Assembly (NCBI GenBank): GCA_016929205.1
Contig: JAFGJF010000433.1
Coordinates: 1 to 10,853 of the forward strand
Direction: 5' to 3'
Length of the DNA stretch: 10,853 nucleotides
Origin: Anaerolineae bacterium
GTDB lineage: Bacteria; Chloroflexota; Anaerolineae; JAFGEY01
Made by a program: the position numbers and the translations under genes. Below, piece after piece: positions 1 to 6,458 of the stretch (position 1 is its first letter; each line of letters starts with the position of its first letter). The notes beneath the pieces were generated by a model. It made no database searches. It worked only from the letters and a program-made list of their open reading frames with translations, and was not told the origin of the DNA.

Positions 1-1
1 G

Positions 2-1498
2 ATTACGTCCAATCATCCATTCTATGTGAGTGTGTTGTGCGATACGCTTTTGGATTGCTGCGCGTATCGTGCCCAGATTACGCCCCCTGAAGTAGAAGAA
101 ACGCTCCAGATTTTGCTCGCCGGCGAGATTCCCGGTTTTGCGGAGACATGGCAACCGTTGCAGCAGCACGAACAAGTTATTCTCTCGGTGTTTAGCGCTT
201 TGAGAGGGCAGGGAGGTATCGCCACACAGTACGACCTGCAAAAATTCTGCGAGCGACACGGCCGCCCGATGCCTTTGCAAGACATTGTTTCTACGTTGGA
301 TAACCTGGTGCAGCGGGGAATTTTGGAACGGTTGGGAACAGACAGCCACCGTTTTAGGCTGGAGCTGTTTCGCCTGTGGATACAACAGAATTACCCTCCG
401 GAGCAGATTCTGAAGCGGCGGCTGTGGTCCACCGAGCCGCGCCGGGTCAGGGAGAGGAAACGCTCGCGGCAATGGTCTGTGTGGGCCAGCGTGATTGTGG
501 TCGTGTTTGTGATCCTCGTGGTCGTTTTTCAGCCCGCATTTAGAAACATCCGGACGCGGATGACGGCTACGGCGATCGTGAAAACGCCCCAGGCATCGTC
601 AACGGTTATCGTATCGCAGACATCTGTCGTGGAACCGGTCGCAACGGCAACGCCTGCCAGGCCGGTGATGGCGCTGCCGGGATATGATATTGTCTACATG
701 TCGCGGGTCGACACGGATTCGTTTTGGCAGATCTATGCGTTGAATACGTCTTCTGGAGAGCGTTTGAGGTTGACCGAAACGACTTCGAACGAACGGACGC
801 CGAAATGGTCGCCTGATGGTCACCAGCTTGTTTTTGCTTCTGATCGGGATGGCAATCGCGAAATCTATGTGATGGACATCGATGGAGATCGTCTTGTCAA
901 CCTGACACAACATCCAGACCCCGACTGGCAGCCAGCCTGGTCTCCGGACGGCAAACACATCGCTTTTTCTTCTTACCGCGATGGAAACTGGGAAGTCTAT
1001 ACGATCGATGCAGATGGAACGAATCTTGTTCGGCTGACCCGGCATGAGGCCAGCGATTTTTCTCCTACCTGGTCGCCTGATGGCAGCAAACTGCTTTTTG
1101 TTTCCCGCCGTCAAGGAGACGCCGATCTGTTCGTCATCGATCTGGACACGCTGGAATTGACTCAATTAACCCACAGCGAGATGGACGAGTACGACCCTGC
1201 CTGGTCACCCGACGGCCTGTGGATCGCGTTTGTCACCCAGATCGGCCAGCAATCAGACGTTTTTGTGATGCGTAGCGACGGTTCCGACGCGGTCAATCTG
1301 ACCAATTCGTCGTATGCCAATGATTTTCAGCCGGTCTGGACTCGTTATGCGGAAGAATTGATCTTTGTCTCTTATACCGCTAGCGATGGCGATCACGATC
1401 TTTTCCGCATGCGGCGGGATGGGAGAGAACAGGCGCGTGTCACCGACGATCAAGTTGATGACGTATCTCCTTGTTGGCGGGCGACGACGGGGCAATGA
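2..1498 (+). CDS. ATPase C-terminus / winged helix / membrane helix / PD40 propeller fusion (5' partial)
   Basis: The frame is open to the window's left edge. Before the GTG at 26 it reads ITSNHPFY, continuing into VSVLCDTLLD. This resembles the 'GGHPYxxQxLCxxL' segment at the end of STAND/AAA-type ATPase modules, so the gene very probably starts upstream and GTG 26 is internal. Counting from the first visible codon, residues about 55-130 look like a helical, winged-helix-type region (QHEQVILSVFSALR to FRLELFRLWIQ). A basic stretch (RRVRERKRSR) comes before one membrane helix at about 159-179, which predicts the N-terminus inside and the C-terminus outside. A Ser/Thr/Val/Pro-rich linker follows, to about 220. 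The rest is a TolB/WD40-like propeller: WSPDG motifs have their Trp at 269, 313, 357 and 401, with degenerate copies at 446 and 492, a period of 44-46 residues. The visible part lacks Walker motifs. A signalling or sensing role is inferred; the substrate and partner are unknown. Confidence 0.8.
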   Translation: MTSNHPFYVSVLCDTLLDCCAYRAQITPPEVEETLQILLAGEIPGFAETWQPLQQHEQVILSVFSALRGQGGIATQYDLQKFCERHGRPMPLQDIVSTLDNLVQRGILERLGTDSHRFRLELFRLWIQQNYPPEQILKRRLWSTEPRRVRERKRSRQWSVWASVIVVVFVILVVVFQPAFRNIRTRMTATAIVKTPQASSTVIVSQTSVVEPVATATPARPVMALPGYDIVYMSRVDTDSFWQIYALNTSSGERLRLTETTSNERTPKWSPDGHQLVFASDRDGNREIYVMDIDGDRLVNLTQHPDPDWQPAWSPDGKHIAFSSYRDGNWEVYTIDADGTNLVRLTRHEASDFSPTWSPDGSKLLFVSRRQGDADLFVIDLDTLELTQLTHSEMDEYDPAWSPDGLWIAFVTQIGQQSDVFVMRSDGSDAVNLTNSSYANDFQPVWTRYAEELIFVSYTASDGDHDLFRMRRDGREQARVTDDQVDDVSPCWRATTGQ

Positions 1499-1507
1499 AA
1501 TTGGGGC

Positions 1508-1536
1508 TTGACAAGGCTCGTTTTTTTCGTTATACT
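1508..1536 (+). promoter_or_regulatory. Sigma-70-type promoter of the nicotinate phosphoribosyltransferase gene
   Basis: The -35 box TTGACA (1508-1513) is a perfect consensus match. A 17-bp spacer containing a T7 run (1521-1527) separates it from the -10 box TATACT (1531-1536), one mismatch from TATAAT. It lies 9 bp after the stop codon of the upstream propeller gene and about 50 bp before the GTG start. Transcription should begin at about 1543, inside the palindrome described in the next entry. This is a prediction from sequence; no start site has been measured. Confidence 0.85.
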
Positions 1537-1561
1537 TGGTGTATAAAATACACCAAGTATA
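1531..1561 (+). promoter_or_regulatory. Perfect 31-bp palindromic operator overlapping the -10 box
   Basis: The left arm TATACTTGGTGTAT (1531-1544) and the right arm ATACACCAAGTATA (1548-1561) are exact reverse complements of 14 bp, around a central AAA. The left arm begins at the first base of the -10 box and the element covers the expected transcription start, the classic position for a repressor. It is AT-rich at the ends, has no following T tract and sits between promoter and ribosome site, so a terminator is unlikely. NAD-salvage genes are known targets of NrtR, NiaR and NadQ-type repressors. An NrtR-like (Nudix-related) protein is one candidate, but I cannot match this sequence to a known consensus and no regulator gene is in the window. 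Confidence 0.85.
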
Positions 1562-1571
1562 TATGGTAACC

Positions 1572-1577
1572 AGGAGG
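1572..1577 (+). promoter_or_regulatory. Ribosome binding site fixing the GTG start at 1585
   Basis: AGGAGG lies 7 bp before GTG 1585. This near-perfect Shine-Dalgarno site supports the GTG as the start. It lies just downstream of the palindrome, so a bound repressor would not cover it. Confidence 0.85.
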
Positions 1578-1584
1578 ACGTATC

Positions 1585-2958
1585 GTGAGCCGTTTCAACG
1601 GTAACAGATTGAGTAATCGTACGTTCAAACTAGACGTCGAACGTATGCGCCAGGCATGGTACTCGGACAAGTATTTTTGGAATATTGCCGACACGTTGAG
1701 CAAGCTGGCAAAGAGCGGCTATCGCTTTCGTGGACAAAGCGAGGTGTTAGCACAGTTGGGCATAACCGCGCAAGAGATCGACGTCGGAAATATGCAGGTC
1801 GAAATGCAGGTCTTTACCCGGCGTTCGCCGAGCGTCATTGTCTGTGGCATCGACAAGGCCCTGGCGATGCTGCGACACTGTACAGGATACCTGGATCAGG
1901 ATCGTTTTGTCGAAACCTACGATCAGCTCGAGGTGTGGGCTGTGCAGGATGGGGATATCGTTCACTATGACGGCGATCCGATGCACGTGCAGCCGGTATT
2001 GCGCATTCGGGGCCGGTATCGCGACTTTGCCATCCTCGAAACGCCCATTCTCGGCGTTCTGTCCAGGGGCAGCCGCATTGCAACCAATGTCTATAACGTG
2101 CTCAAGGCGGCGAGAGGCAAACAGGTGTTGTTTTTCCCGGCCCGGTTTGACGTTCACGAAGTACAGGCCGCCGATGGATATGCTTATGATATTGCTGTGC
2201 AGCGGTTTAATGCGGATCATGGCAGCCAGTTGGCGTCCGCCGTTTCCACCGACGCACAAGGTGACTGGTGGGGTGGCGTCGGCGGGGGCACGATTGCGCA
2301 CGCCGCGATCGCCTGTTTTCTCGGCGATACCGCCGAAGCGGTTATCGCCTTTGCCGAAACGCGTGACGTGAATATCCCTCGCATCGCGCTGGTGGATTTC
2401 CATAACGACTGCATTGGCGATACGCTCAAAGTGATGCAAGCTATGTTTTCCCGCTACCGTGAATGCTTGCAGGCGGGCAAGCCCGAGGAAGCAAAAAAAT
2501 ACAAACTCTACGGTGTGCGTCCCGATACGAGCAGTTCTTTACGCGACCTGCGCGTTGAACCATTGGGCGATCCAAGCCTGGATTGTGGCGTCAATCCACG
2601 CCTGGTTTTTGACTTGCGCCGCGCCGTGGACAGTGCCTATCTGCATTGGGATCTGCCGCCGGATTGGCTGGAACCGGCGCGACAATGGTGCCGCGAGGTC
2701 AAGATCGTCGTGACCGGCGGCTTTAATCCGGCCAAGATCGAACGATTTGAGCAGCTTCAAGTGCCTGCCGACATCTATGGCGTTGGTTCGCATCTGCTCA
2801 ATTCTTGCGCTGCGTGCGGTACCAATACCGACTTTACCGCCGATGTCGTCCGCGCACGCTTGAATGACCAATGGGTAGACATGGTCAAGGTCGGTCGCCA
2901 GGCCTGCAACAACGATGATCTGGAAAAAGTGGATTGGGAGACATTTGTCCAGGTTTGA
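1585..2958 (+). CDS. pncB: Nicotinate phosphoribosyltransferase
   Basis: This 457-residue protein probably joins nicotinate to PRPP to make nicotinate mononucleotide, the first step of Preiss-Handler NAD salvage in the cytosol. Family marks run in order: YSDKYF near 26-31; ETPILGVLSRGSRIATN at 152-168; FPARFD at 184-189; GTIAHA at 235-240, whose His239 is in the place expected for the catalytic or phospho-accepting His; PRIALVDFHND at 265-275; GVRPDTSSSLRD at 310-321; and VTGGFNPAKI to YGVGSHLL at 376-405, the phosphate-binding end of the barrel. The 'VRxDTxSS' form resembles the archaeal-type subgroup (NAPRTase_B) rather than the E. coli PncB type. At 457 residues it is longer than that group's usual ~390; the extra length seems to lie around 322-360. 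Cysteines at 408 and 411 form a CxxC of unknown role. The gene has its own promoter and operator. Nicotinamide as substrate is less likely but not excluded. Confidence 0.85.
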   Translation: MSRFNGNRLSNRTFKLDVERMRQAWYSDKYFWNIADTLSKLAKSGYRFRGQSEVLAQLGITAQEIDVGNMQVEMQVFTRRSPSVIVCGIDKALAMLRHCTGYLDQDRFVETYDQLEVWAVQDGDIVHYDGDPMHVQPVLRIRGRYRDFAILETPILGVLSRGSRIATNVYNVLKAARGKQVLFFPARFDVHEVQAADGYAYDIAVQRFNADHGSQLASAVSTDAQGDWWGGVGGGTIAHAAIACFLGDTAEAVIAFAETRDVNIPRIALVDFHNDCIGDTLKVMQAMFSRYRECLQAGKPEEAKKYKLYGVRPDTSSSLRDLRVEPLGDPSLDCGVNPRLVFDLRRAVDSAYLHWDLPPDWLEPARQWCREVKIVVTGGFNPAKIERFEQLQVPADIYGVGSHLLNSCAACGTNTDFTADVVRARLNDQWVDMVKVGRQACNNDDLEKVDWETFVQV

Positions 2959-2974
2959 TGATTTGTGGTACAAT
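2945..2974 (+). promoter_or_regulatory. Probable extended -10 promoter of the hsp20-lon operon
   Basis: TACAAT (2969-2974) is preceded by TG one base upstream (2966-2967), giving an extended -10 element. A weak -35 candidate TTGTCC (2945-2950) lies 18 bp away, inside the end of the preceding coding region. Initiation would fall near 2981, about 30 bp before the Hsp20 start. I see no CIRCE element (TTAGCACTC repeats) and no clear sigma-32 promoter, so the basis of any heat control is not visible. Confidence 0.6.
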
Positions 2975-2998
2975 AGGGCTACGTATTGGTTTTGGAAT

Positions 2999-3005
2999 AG
3001 GGGAG
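2999..3005 (+). promoter_or_regulatory. Ribosome binding site favouring ATG 3013 for Hsp20
   Basis: AGGGGAG ends 7 bp before ATG 3013 but only 4 bp before the in-frame GTG 3010. The spacing favours the ATG, which shortens the protein by one residue. Confidence 0.6.
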
Positions 3006-3012
3006 CAGTGTG

Positions 3013-3477
3013 ATGTCGCAAGATGATGATAGCGAAGTCCTGGACGAAATTCAAGAGATGCACAAGCCAACAAATCATCTGCTTAACGATATGATGTTGA
3101 CTGTGCGCTGGTTGAGCATGCGTCAGGAGAAAACGTGGCGACCTGCCACCGATGTTTACGAGACCGATGAGGCCGTCATCATCAAGGCAGAAATTGCCGG
3201 TATGCGCGACCAGGATTTTAGCATATCGTTGTCGAACCGCAACCTGGTGATCACGGGCGTACGTAGCGATTCGGATGTCAAGCTCGCATACCAGCAACTA
3301 GAGATCCCGTATGGACGTTTTCGAACTCAGGTTTTTCTGCCCTATGCGGTCGATCAAGACAAGATCACGGCTTCTTACAAGAATGGATTCTTGACAGTTG
3401 TGTTGCCCAAAGCTCAGCCGGTGAGCATTGAACTCAAAGGAGCTCAAATGAGCAGGCAAGACGTACAGGAAGAATAA
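3013..3477 (+). CDS. Small heat-shock protein, Hsp20/alpha-crystallin family
   Basis: This 154-residue ATP-independent chaperone probably binds unfolding proteins in the cytoplasm and keeps them from aggregating. Residues 1-40 form a short, Met- and acid-rich N-terminal arm. The alpha-crystallin domain spans about 43-135, beginning [20 protein letters not shown] and ending with the family signature [14 protein letters not shown] (120-133), the 'A-xxx-NG-xL' strand. Just after it, V137-S-I139 fits the C-terminal [IV]-x-[IV] motif by which subunits dock into larger oligomers. The size is ordinary for a class A bacterial Hsp20. ATG 3013 is preferred over GTG 3010 from ribosome-site spacing. It lies 23 bp before lon on the same strand with no terminator between them, so the two are probably co-transcribed. 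The family assignment is firm; heat induction is inferred. Confidence 0.93.
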   Translation: MSQDDDSEVLDEIQEMHKPTNHLLNDMMLTVRWLSMRQEKTWRPATDVYETDEAVIIKAEIAGMRDQDFSISLSNRNLVITGVRSDSDVKLAYQQLEIPYGRFRTQVFLPYAVDQDKITASYKNGFLTVVLPKAQPVSIELKGAQMSRQDVQEE

Positions 3478-3490
3478 AACCTCAAATAGT

Positions 3491-3496
3491 GGAGGT
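3491..3496 (+). promoter_or_regulatory. Ribosome binding site setting the lon start at ATG 3501
   Basis: GGAGGT lies 4 bp before ATG 3501. A longer reading from GTG 3489 would put the start codon on top of this Shine-Dalgarno site, so the ATG is chosen. Confidence 0.75.
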
Positions 3497-3500
3497 CCTT

Positions 3501-5987
3501 ATGACAGCATCAGATTCCGTCACTCCAGAGGAAACGGAATTGCAAGAAATGAATGACGAGCAGGCGTCAAAAGTAGAGATCAAAGAGATACAGGTAGAAG
3601 AAAAGGATCGGTTTGACGTTCCGGAAGAGCTTGCCATTTTGCCGCTGCGCGGCGTGGTACTCTATCCACTCACTGCTCTGCCTTTAACGGTTGGACAGCC
3701 TCGCTCGACCCGGTTGGTAGACGATGCGGTTCTGATGGAAAAGCGGATCATTGGCCTGGTTGCTTCCAAGAACGAAGACATCGAAGAGCCCGGCCCGGAC
3801 GAGATCTACCGGGTAGGCACGGCGGCGATGCTGCATCGCTTGCGCAAAGCGCCCGACGGCACGATCATTCTGTTTGTGCAGGGTATCGAGCGCATTCGGA
3901 TCGATGAATTTACTGAAACCATACCCTATCTCAAGGCGCGGGTGACTTCTGTTCCCGAGCAAACTGAGGATTCGGTCGAAGTCGAAGCCTTGATGCGCAA
4001 TATCGTCGAGTTGTTTCGCCAATTGGTATCTTTGACACCGCACATTCCTGATGAAGTGACGATGATGGCGACCAACATCGACGATCCACGCCAACTGGCC
4101 TACATCATTGCCACTTCGCTGCGGATGGAGGTCGAGGATGCGCAAAATATCCTCGAGATCGACGATGTCACGGATAAACTGCGCAAGCTGACCACCCTCT
4201 TGCAACGCGAGCTGGAAGTGCTGGAATTGGGCAAAAAGATCCAGCAAGAAGCTCAGGGCAGCATGGAAAAGGTGCAGCGCGAGTTCTTTTTGCGCGAGCA
4301 GCTCAAGGCAATCAACCGCGAGCTGGGCGAAGAGGACGAACAGGCCGTCGAGATCAGCGAATATCGCGAAAAAATCAAGGCCGCCAACATGCCCGAAGAG
4401 GCGGAAAAGGAGGCGCTGCGCGAACTGAGCCGCATGGAAAAGATGCCGATCGCGGCCGCCGAGTATTCGGTGATCAAGACCTATCTCGATTGGATGGTCA
4501 ACTTGCCTTGGAGCAAGATGACGGAAGACAATCTCGATATTTCACATGCCCGGTCGGTTTTGGATGAGGACCATTTTGGCCTGAAGGATATCAAAGATCG
4601 TGTCCTCGAGTTCCTGGCCGTGCGCAAGCTGCGCCAGGATCGCAAAGAGGAGCGAGAACGCCAGGAAGAAACGCCGCGGGATCTGATCCGGCGCGAGCGC
4701 GAAGGTGTGATTTTGTGCTTTGTCGGCCCGCCGGGCGTGGGCAAAACCTCGCTCGGCCGCTCGATCGCCCGCGCAATGGGACGCAAATTCATCCGTCAAA
4801 GCCTGGGAGGCATTCGTGACGAGGCAGAGATTCGTGGTTTCCGCCGCACCTACGTCGGTTCCATGCCCGGGCGCATCATCCAGGCGCTGCGCCGCGTGGG
4901 CAGCAAAAACCCCGTCTTTATGCTTGACGAGGTGGACAAGATTGGCGCCGATTGGCGCGGCGATCCGTCGTCGGCTTTGCTAGAGGTGCTCGATCCCGAG
5001 CAGAACAACGAGTTCCGCGATCACTATGTGGACGTGCCGTTTGACCTGTCACAGGTGATGTTTGTCTGCACGGCCAACCAGCTTGGGCCGATTCCCGGAC
5101 CGCTGCGCGACCGGATGGAGATTATTGAACTCGATGGGTATACCGAGTACGAAAAGCTACAGATTGCCAAGCAATATCTGATCCCCAGGCAGATCAAGGA
5201 AAACGGCCTGCGCGACGAAGAAGTTACATTTACCGAGGACGCCATCTTGCGCATCATCCACGAGTACACGTACGAAAGTGGCGTGCGCAATCTGGAGCGC
5301 GAGATCGGCGGTGTGTGTCGCAAAATCACGACCATTGTTGCTGACGGGCACGAGGGCGAGCTGACGGCAATCGATGCAGATGACGTTTCCAGGTATCTCG
5401 GCAAACGCAAGTATTTTCTGGAGGAACTTGGCGAACGGATCAACATTCCCGGTGTTTGCATTGGCTTGGTCGTCACGTCGGCGGGGGGGGACATCACGTT
5501 CGTCGAAGCGACCAAGATGCCGGGCAAGGGCGGTCTGACGCTGACCGGACAATTGGGCGACGTGATGCGCGAGTCCGCGCAGGCGGCGTTGAGTTACTTG
5601 CGTTCCAAGGCCGACCACTTTGGCATCAAAGCTGAGGTGTTCAGCGAGAACGAGATCCACATTCACGTCCCTGCGGGCGCGGTACCCAAAGACGGACCTT
5701 CGGCCGGCATCACGCTCGCTACGGCGCTCAAGTCGTTGTTGACGGATCAGCCGATCGTCGAAAAACTGGCAATGACCGGTGAAATCACGCTGCGCGGCCA
5801 GGTGCTGCCCATTGGTGGGGTCAAGCAAAAGGTGCTTGCCGCTGCTCGCACCGGGATTGAAACGGTTATCTTGCCCAAGCGAAATGAGGTTGACCTGGCA
5901 GATTTGCCCGAAGAGGTGCAAAAGCGCTTAAACTTTGTGCTCGTCGATCGCGTCGATCAGGTCTTTGAAGCAGCATTTAAAAAGTAA
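3501..5987 (+). CDS. lon: ATP-dependent protease Lon (LonA type)
   Basis: This 828-residue AAA+ serine protease is complete. It unfolds and degrades damaged and some regulatory proteins in the cytosol as a ring-shaped hexamer. From ATG 3501, residues about 1-38 are an acidic, probably disordered tail. The LON substrate-binding domain runs from about 40 to 240 ([14 protein letters not shown] near 43-56), followed by a charged helical segment to about 310. The AAA+ module holds Walker A GPPGVGKT (409-416), Walker [10 protein letters not shown] (472-480) and PGPLRDRME (532-540), which includes the arginine-finger region. The protease domain has the catalytic Ser734 in KDGPSAG and, 43 residues later, Lys777 in GGVKQK, the same spacing as the E. 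coli Ser-Lys dyad. Length and order are those of LonA, with no membrane insert as in LonB. A G8 run lies at 5483-5490. It follows the Hsp20 gene by 23 bp, giving a chaperone-protease operon. Confidence 0.97.
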   Translation: MTASDSVTPEETELQEMNDEQASKVEIKEIQVEEKDRFDVPEELAILPLRGVVLYPLTALPLTVGQPRSTRLVDDAVLMEKRIIGLVASKNEDIEEPGPDEIYRVGTAAMLHRLRKAPDGTIILFVQGIERIRIDEFTETIPYLKARVTSVPEQTEDSVEVEALMRNIVELFRQLVSLTPHIPDEVTMMATNIDDPRQLAYIIATSLRMEVEDAQNILEIDDVTDKLRKLTTLLQRELEVLELGKKIQQEAQGSMEKVQREFFLREQLKAINRELGEEDEQAVEISEYREKIKAANMPEEAEKEALRELSRMEKMPIAAAEYSVIKTYLDWMVNLPWSKMTEDNLDISHARSVLDEDHFGLKDIKDRVLEFLAVRKLRQDRKEERERQEETPRDLIRREREGVILCFVGPPGVGKTSLGRSIARAMGRKFIRQSLGGIRDEAEIRGFRRTYVGSMPGRIIQALRRVGSKNPVFMLDEVDKIGADWRGDPSSALLEVLDPEQNNEFRDHYVDVPFDLSQVMFVCTANQLGPIPGPLRDRMEIIELDGYTEYEKLQIAKQYLIPRQIKENGLRDEEVTFTEDAILRIIHEYTYESGVRNLEREIGGVCRKITTIVADGHEGELTAIDADDVSRYLGKRKYFLEELGERINIPGVCIGLVVTSAGGDITFVEATKMPGKGGLTLTGQLGDVMRESAQAALSYLRSKADHFGIKAEVFSENEIHIHVPAGAVPKDGPSAGITLATALKSLLTDQPIVEKLAMTGEITLRGQVLPIGGVKQKVLAAARTGIETVILPKRNEVDLADLPEEVQKRLNFVLVDRVDQVFEAAFKK

Positions 5988-6100
5988 ATATATATTCGTT
6001 ATGATACAGGCGATCTCGTTGCCGGCATGAGAAGGCACGTTCCATCCTGTTATTTCGAGTCCTTATTTTTTATTGAGCGGTGTACGGCTCGATCCCGTTT

Positions 6101-6132
6101 GGCCAAGACACAAAAAATCTGGTTGGCCTTTT
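6101..6132 (+). terminator. Weak candidate terminator downstream of lon
   Basis: GGCCAA (6101-6106) pairs with TTGGCC (6123-6128), followed directly by TTTT. The stem is only 6 bp, the loop is 16 nt and the T run is short, so it is a marginal intrinsic terminator. It lies about 115 bp after the lon stop codon. No better hairpin was found in between. Confidence 0.25.
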
Positions 6133-6443
6133 GCGAGCCGCATTAAACTGTGCGCACGGACCCATTTCCATTTGCCTGGCGCACGATCACTGCTCGATTT
6201 GGTAGCTCCAGGATTGCTCCAGGGGATTGCTGTAATCACGATTGCCATCCTTGCTTTGAGTGGCAACTGAGGCTACAGCGAGCCAGACCAAGCAAATTTG
6301 TGAGATTAGAAACCTATTGGGACTCTATTCCTCAGGTGTATTGAGATTGGAACACGATTCCGCACTTGTGTTTTGTTGCCTCTCTTTCCCGGATCAGCCA
6401 CCGAAATAGGAGAGATCTGCCTGTCGATGGAAAAGTTATGTAA

Positions 6444-6450
6444 AGAGAGG
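6444..6450 (+). promoter_or_regulatory. Ribosome binding site supporting the TTG start at 6459
   Basis: AGAGAGG ends 8 bp before TTG 6459. An upstream ATG at 6438 is followed at once by an in-frame stop, and no ATG precedes the conserved DLHLHT motif in the coding frame. The TTG is therefore the best start. Confidence 0.6.
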
Positions 6451-6458
6451 ACAAACCA

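Larger units (their letters stand above)
5988..6458. other. Intergenic region, no convincing gene
   Basis: This roughly 470-bp stretch separates lon from the PHP-domain gene. Open frames of 60-70 codons exist on both strands (for example 6073-6270 plus, 6063-6266 minus), but none has a ribosome site, a recognisable domain or a credible protein composition. I see no tRNA features such as a GGTTCRA T-arm. It is more AT-rich than the flanking genes near both ends. It holds a weak hairpin with a T run (6101-6132) and short repeats of GATTGC near 6212-6246. It should contain the end of the lon transcript and the promoter for the next gene, but no clear -35/-10 pair was found before 6459. Confidence 0.6.

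Noticed and set aside
806..1330. Tandem DNA repeat with a period of about 132 bp
   Set aside because: It is explained by the PD40 blades: the protein motif WSPDG recurs every 44 residues, with only partial identity at DNA level.
1521..1527. T7 run after the propeller gene as an intrinsic terminator
   Set aside because: The bases before it form no stable GC-rich stem (CTT/AAG with a 3-nt loop only), and the run lies in the 17-bp spacer of a strong promoter.
1531..1561. The palindrome read as a terminator or as a divergent promoter
   Set aside because: It has no following T run, and on the minus strand its TATACT has no -35 box 16-18 bp upstream (the bases there read GATACG).
2539..3297. 252-codon minus-strand open frame across the pncB-hsp20 junction
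   Set aside because: It runs antisense to two firmly assigned genes and to the hsp20 promoter, and its His/Ile/Arg-rich product shows no domain.
5157..5921. 254-codon minus-strand open frame inside lon
   Set aside because: It is a shadow of the conserved Lon protease domain, with no recognisable family and no ribosome site considered credible.
6073..6270. Small plus-strand membrane-like protein (65 codons) after lon
   Set aside because: It has a TTG start without a Shine-Dalgarno site, one vaguely hydrophobic end and competing open frames on both strands; the evidence for a gene is too thin.
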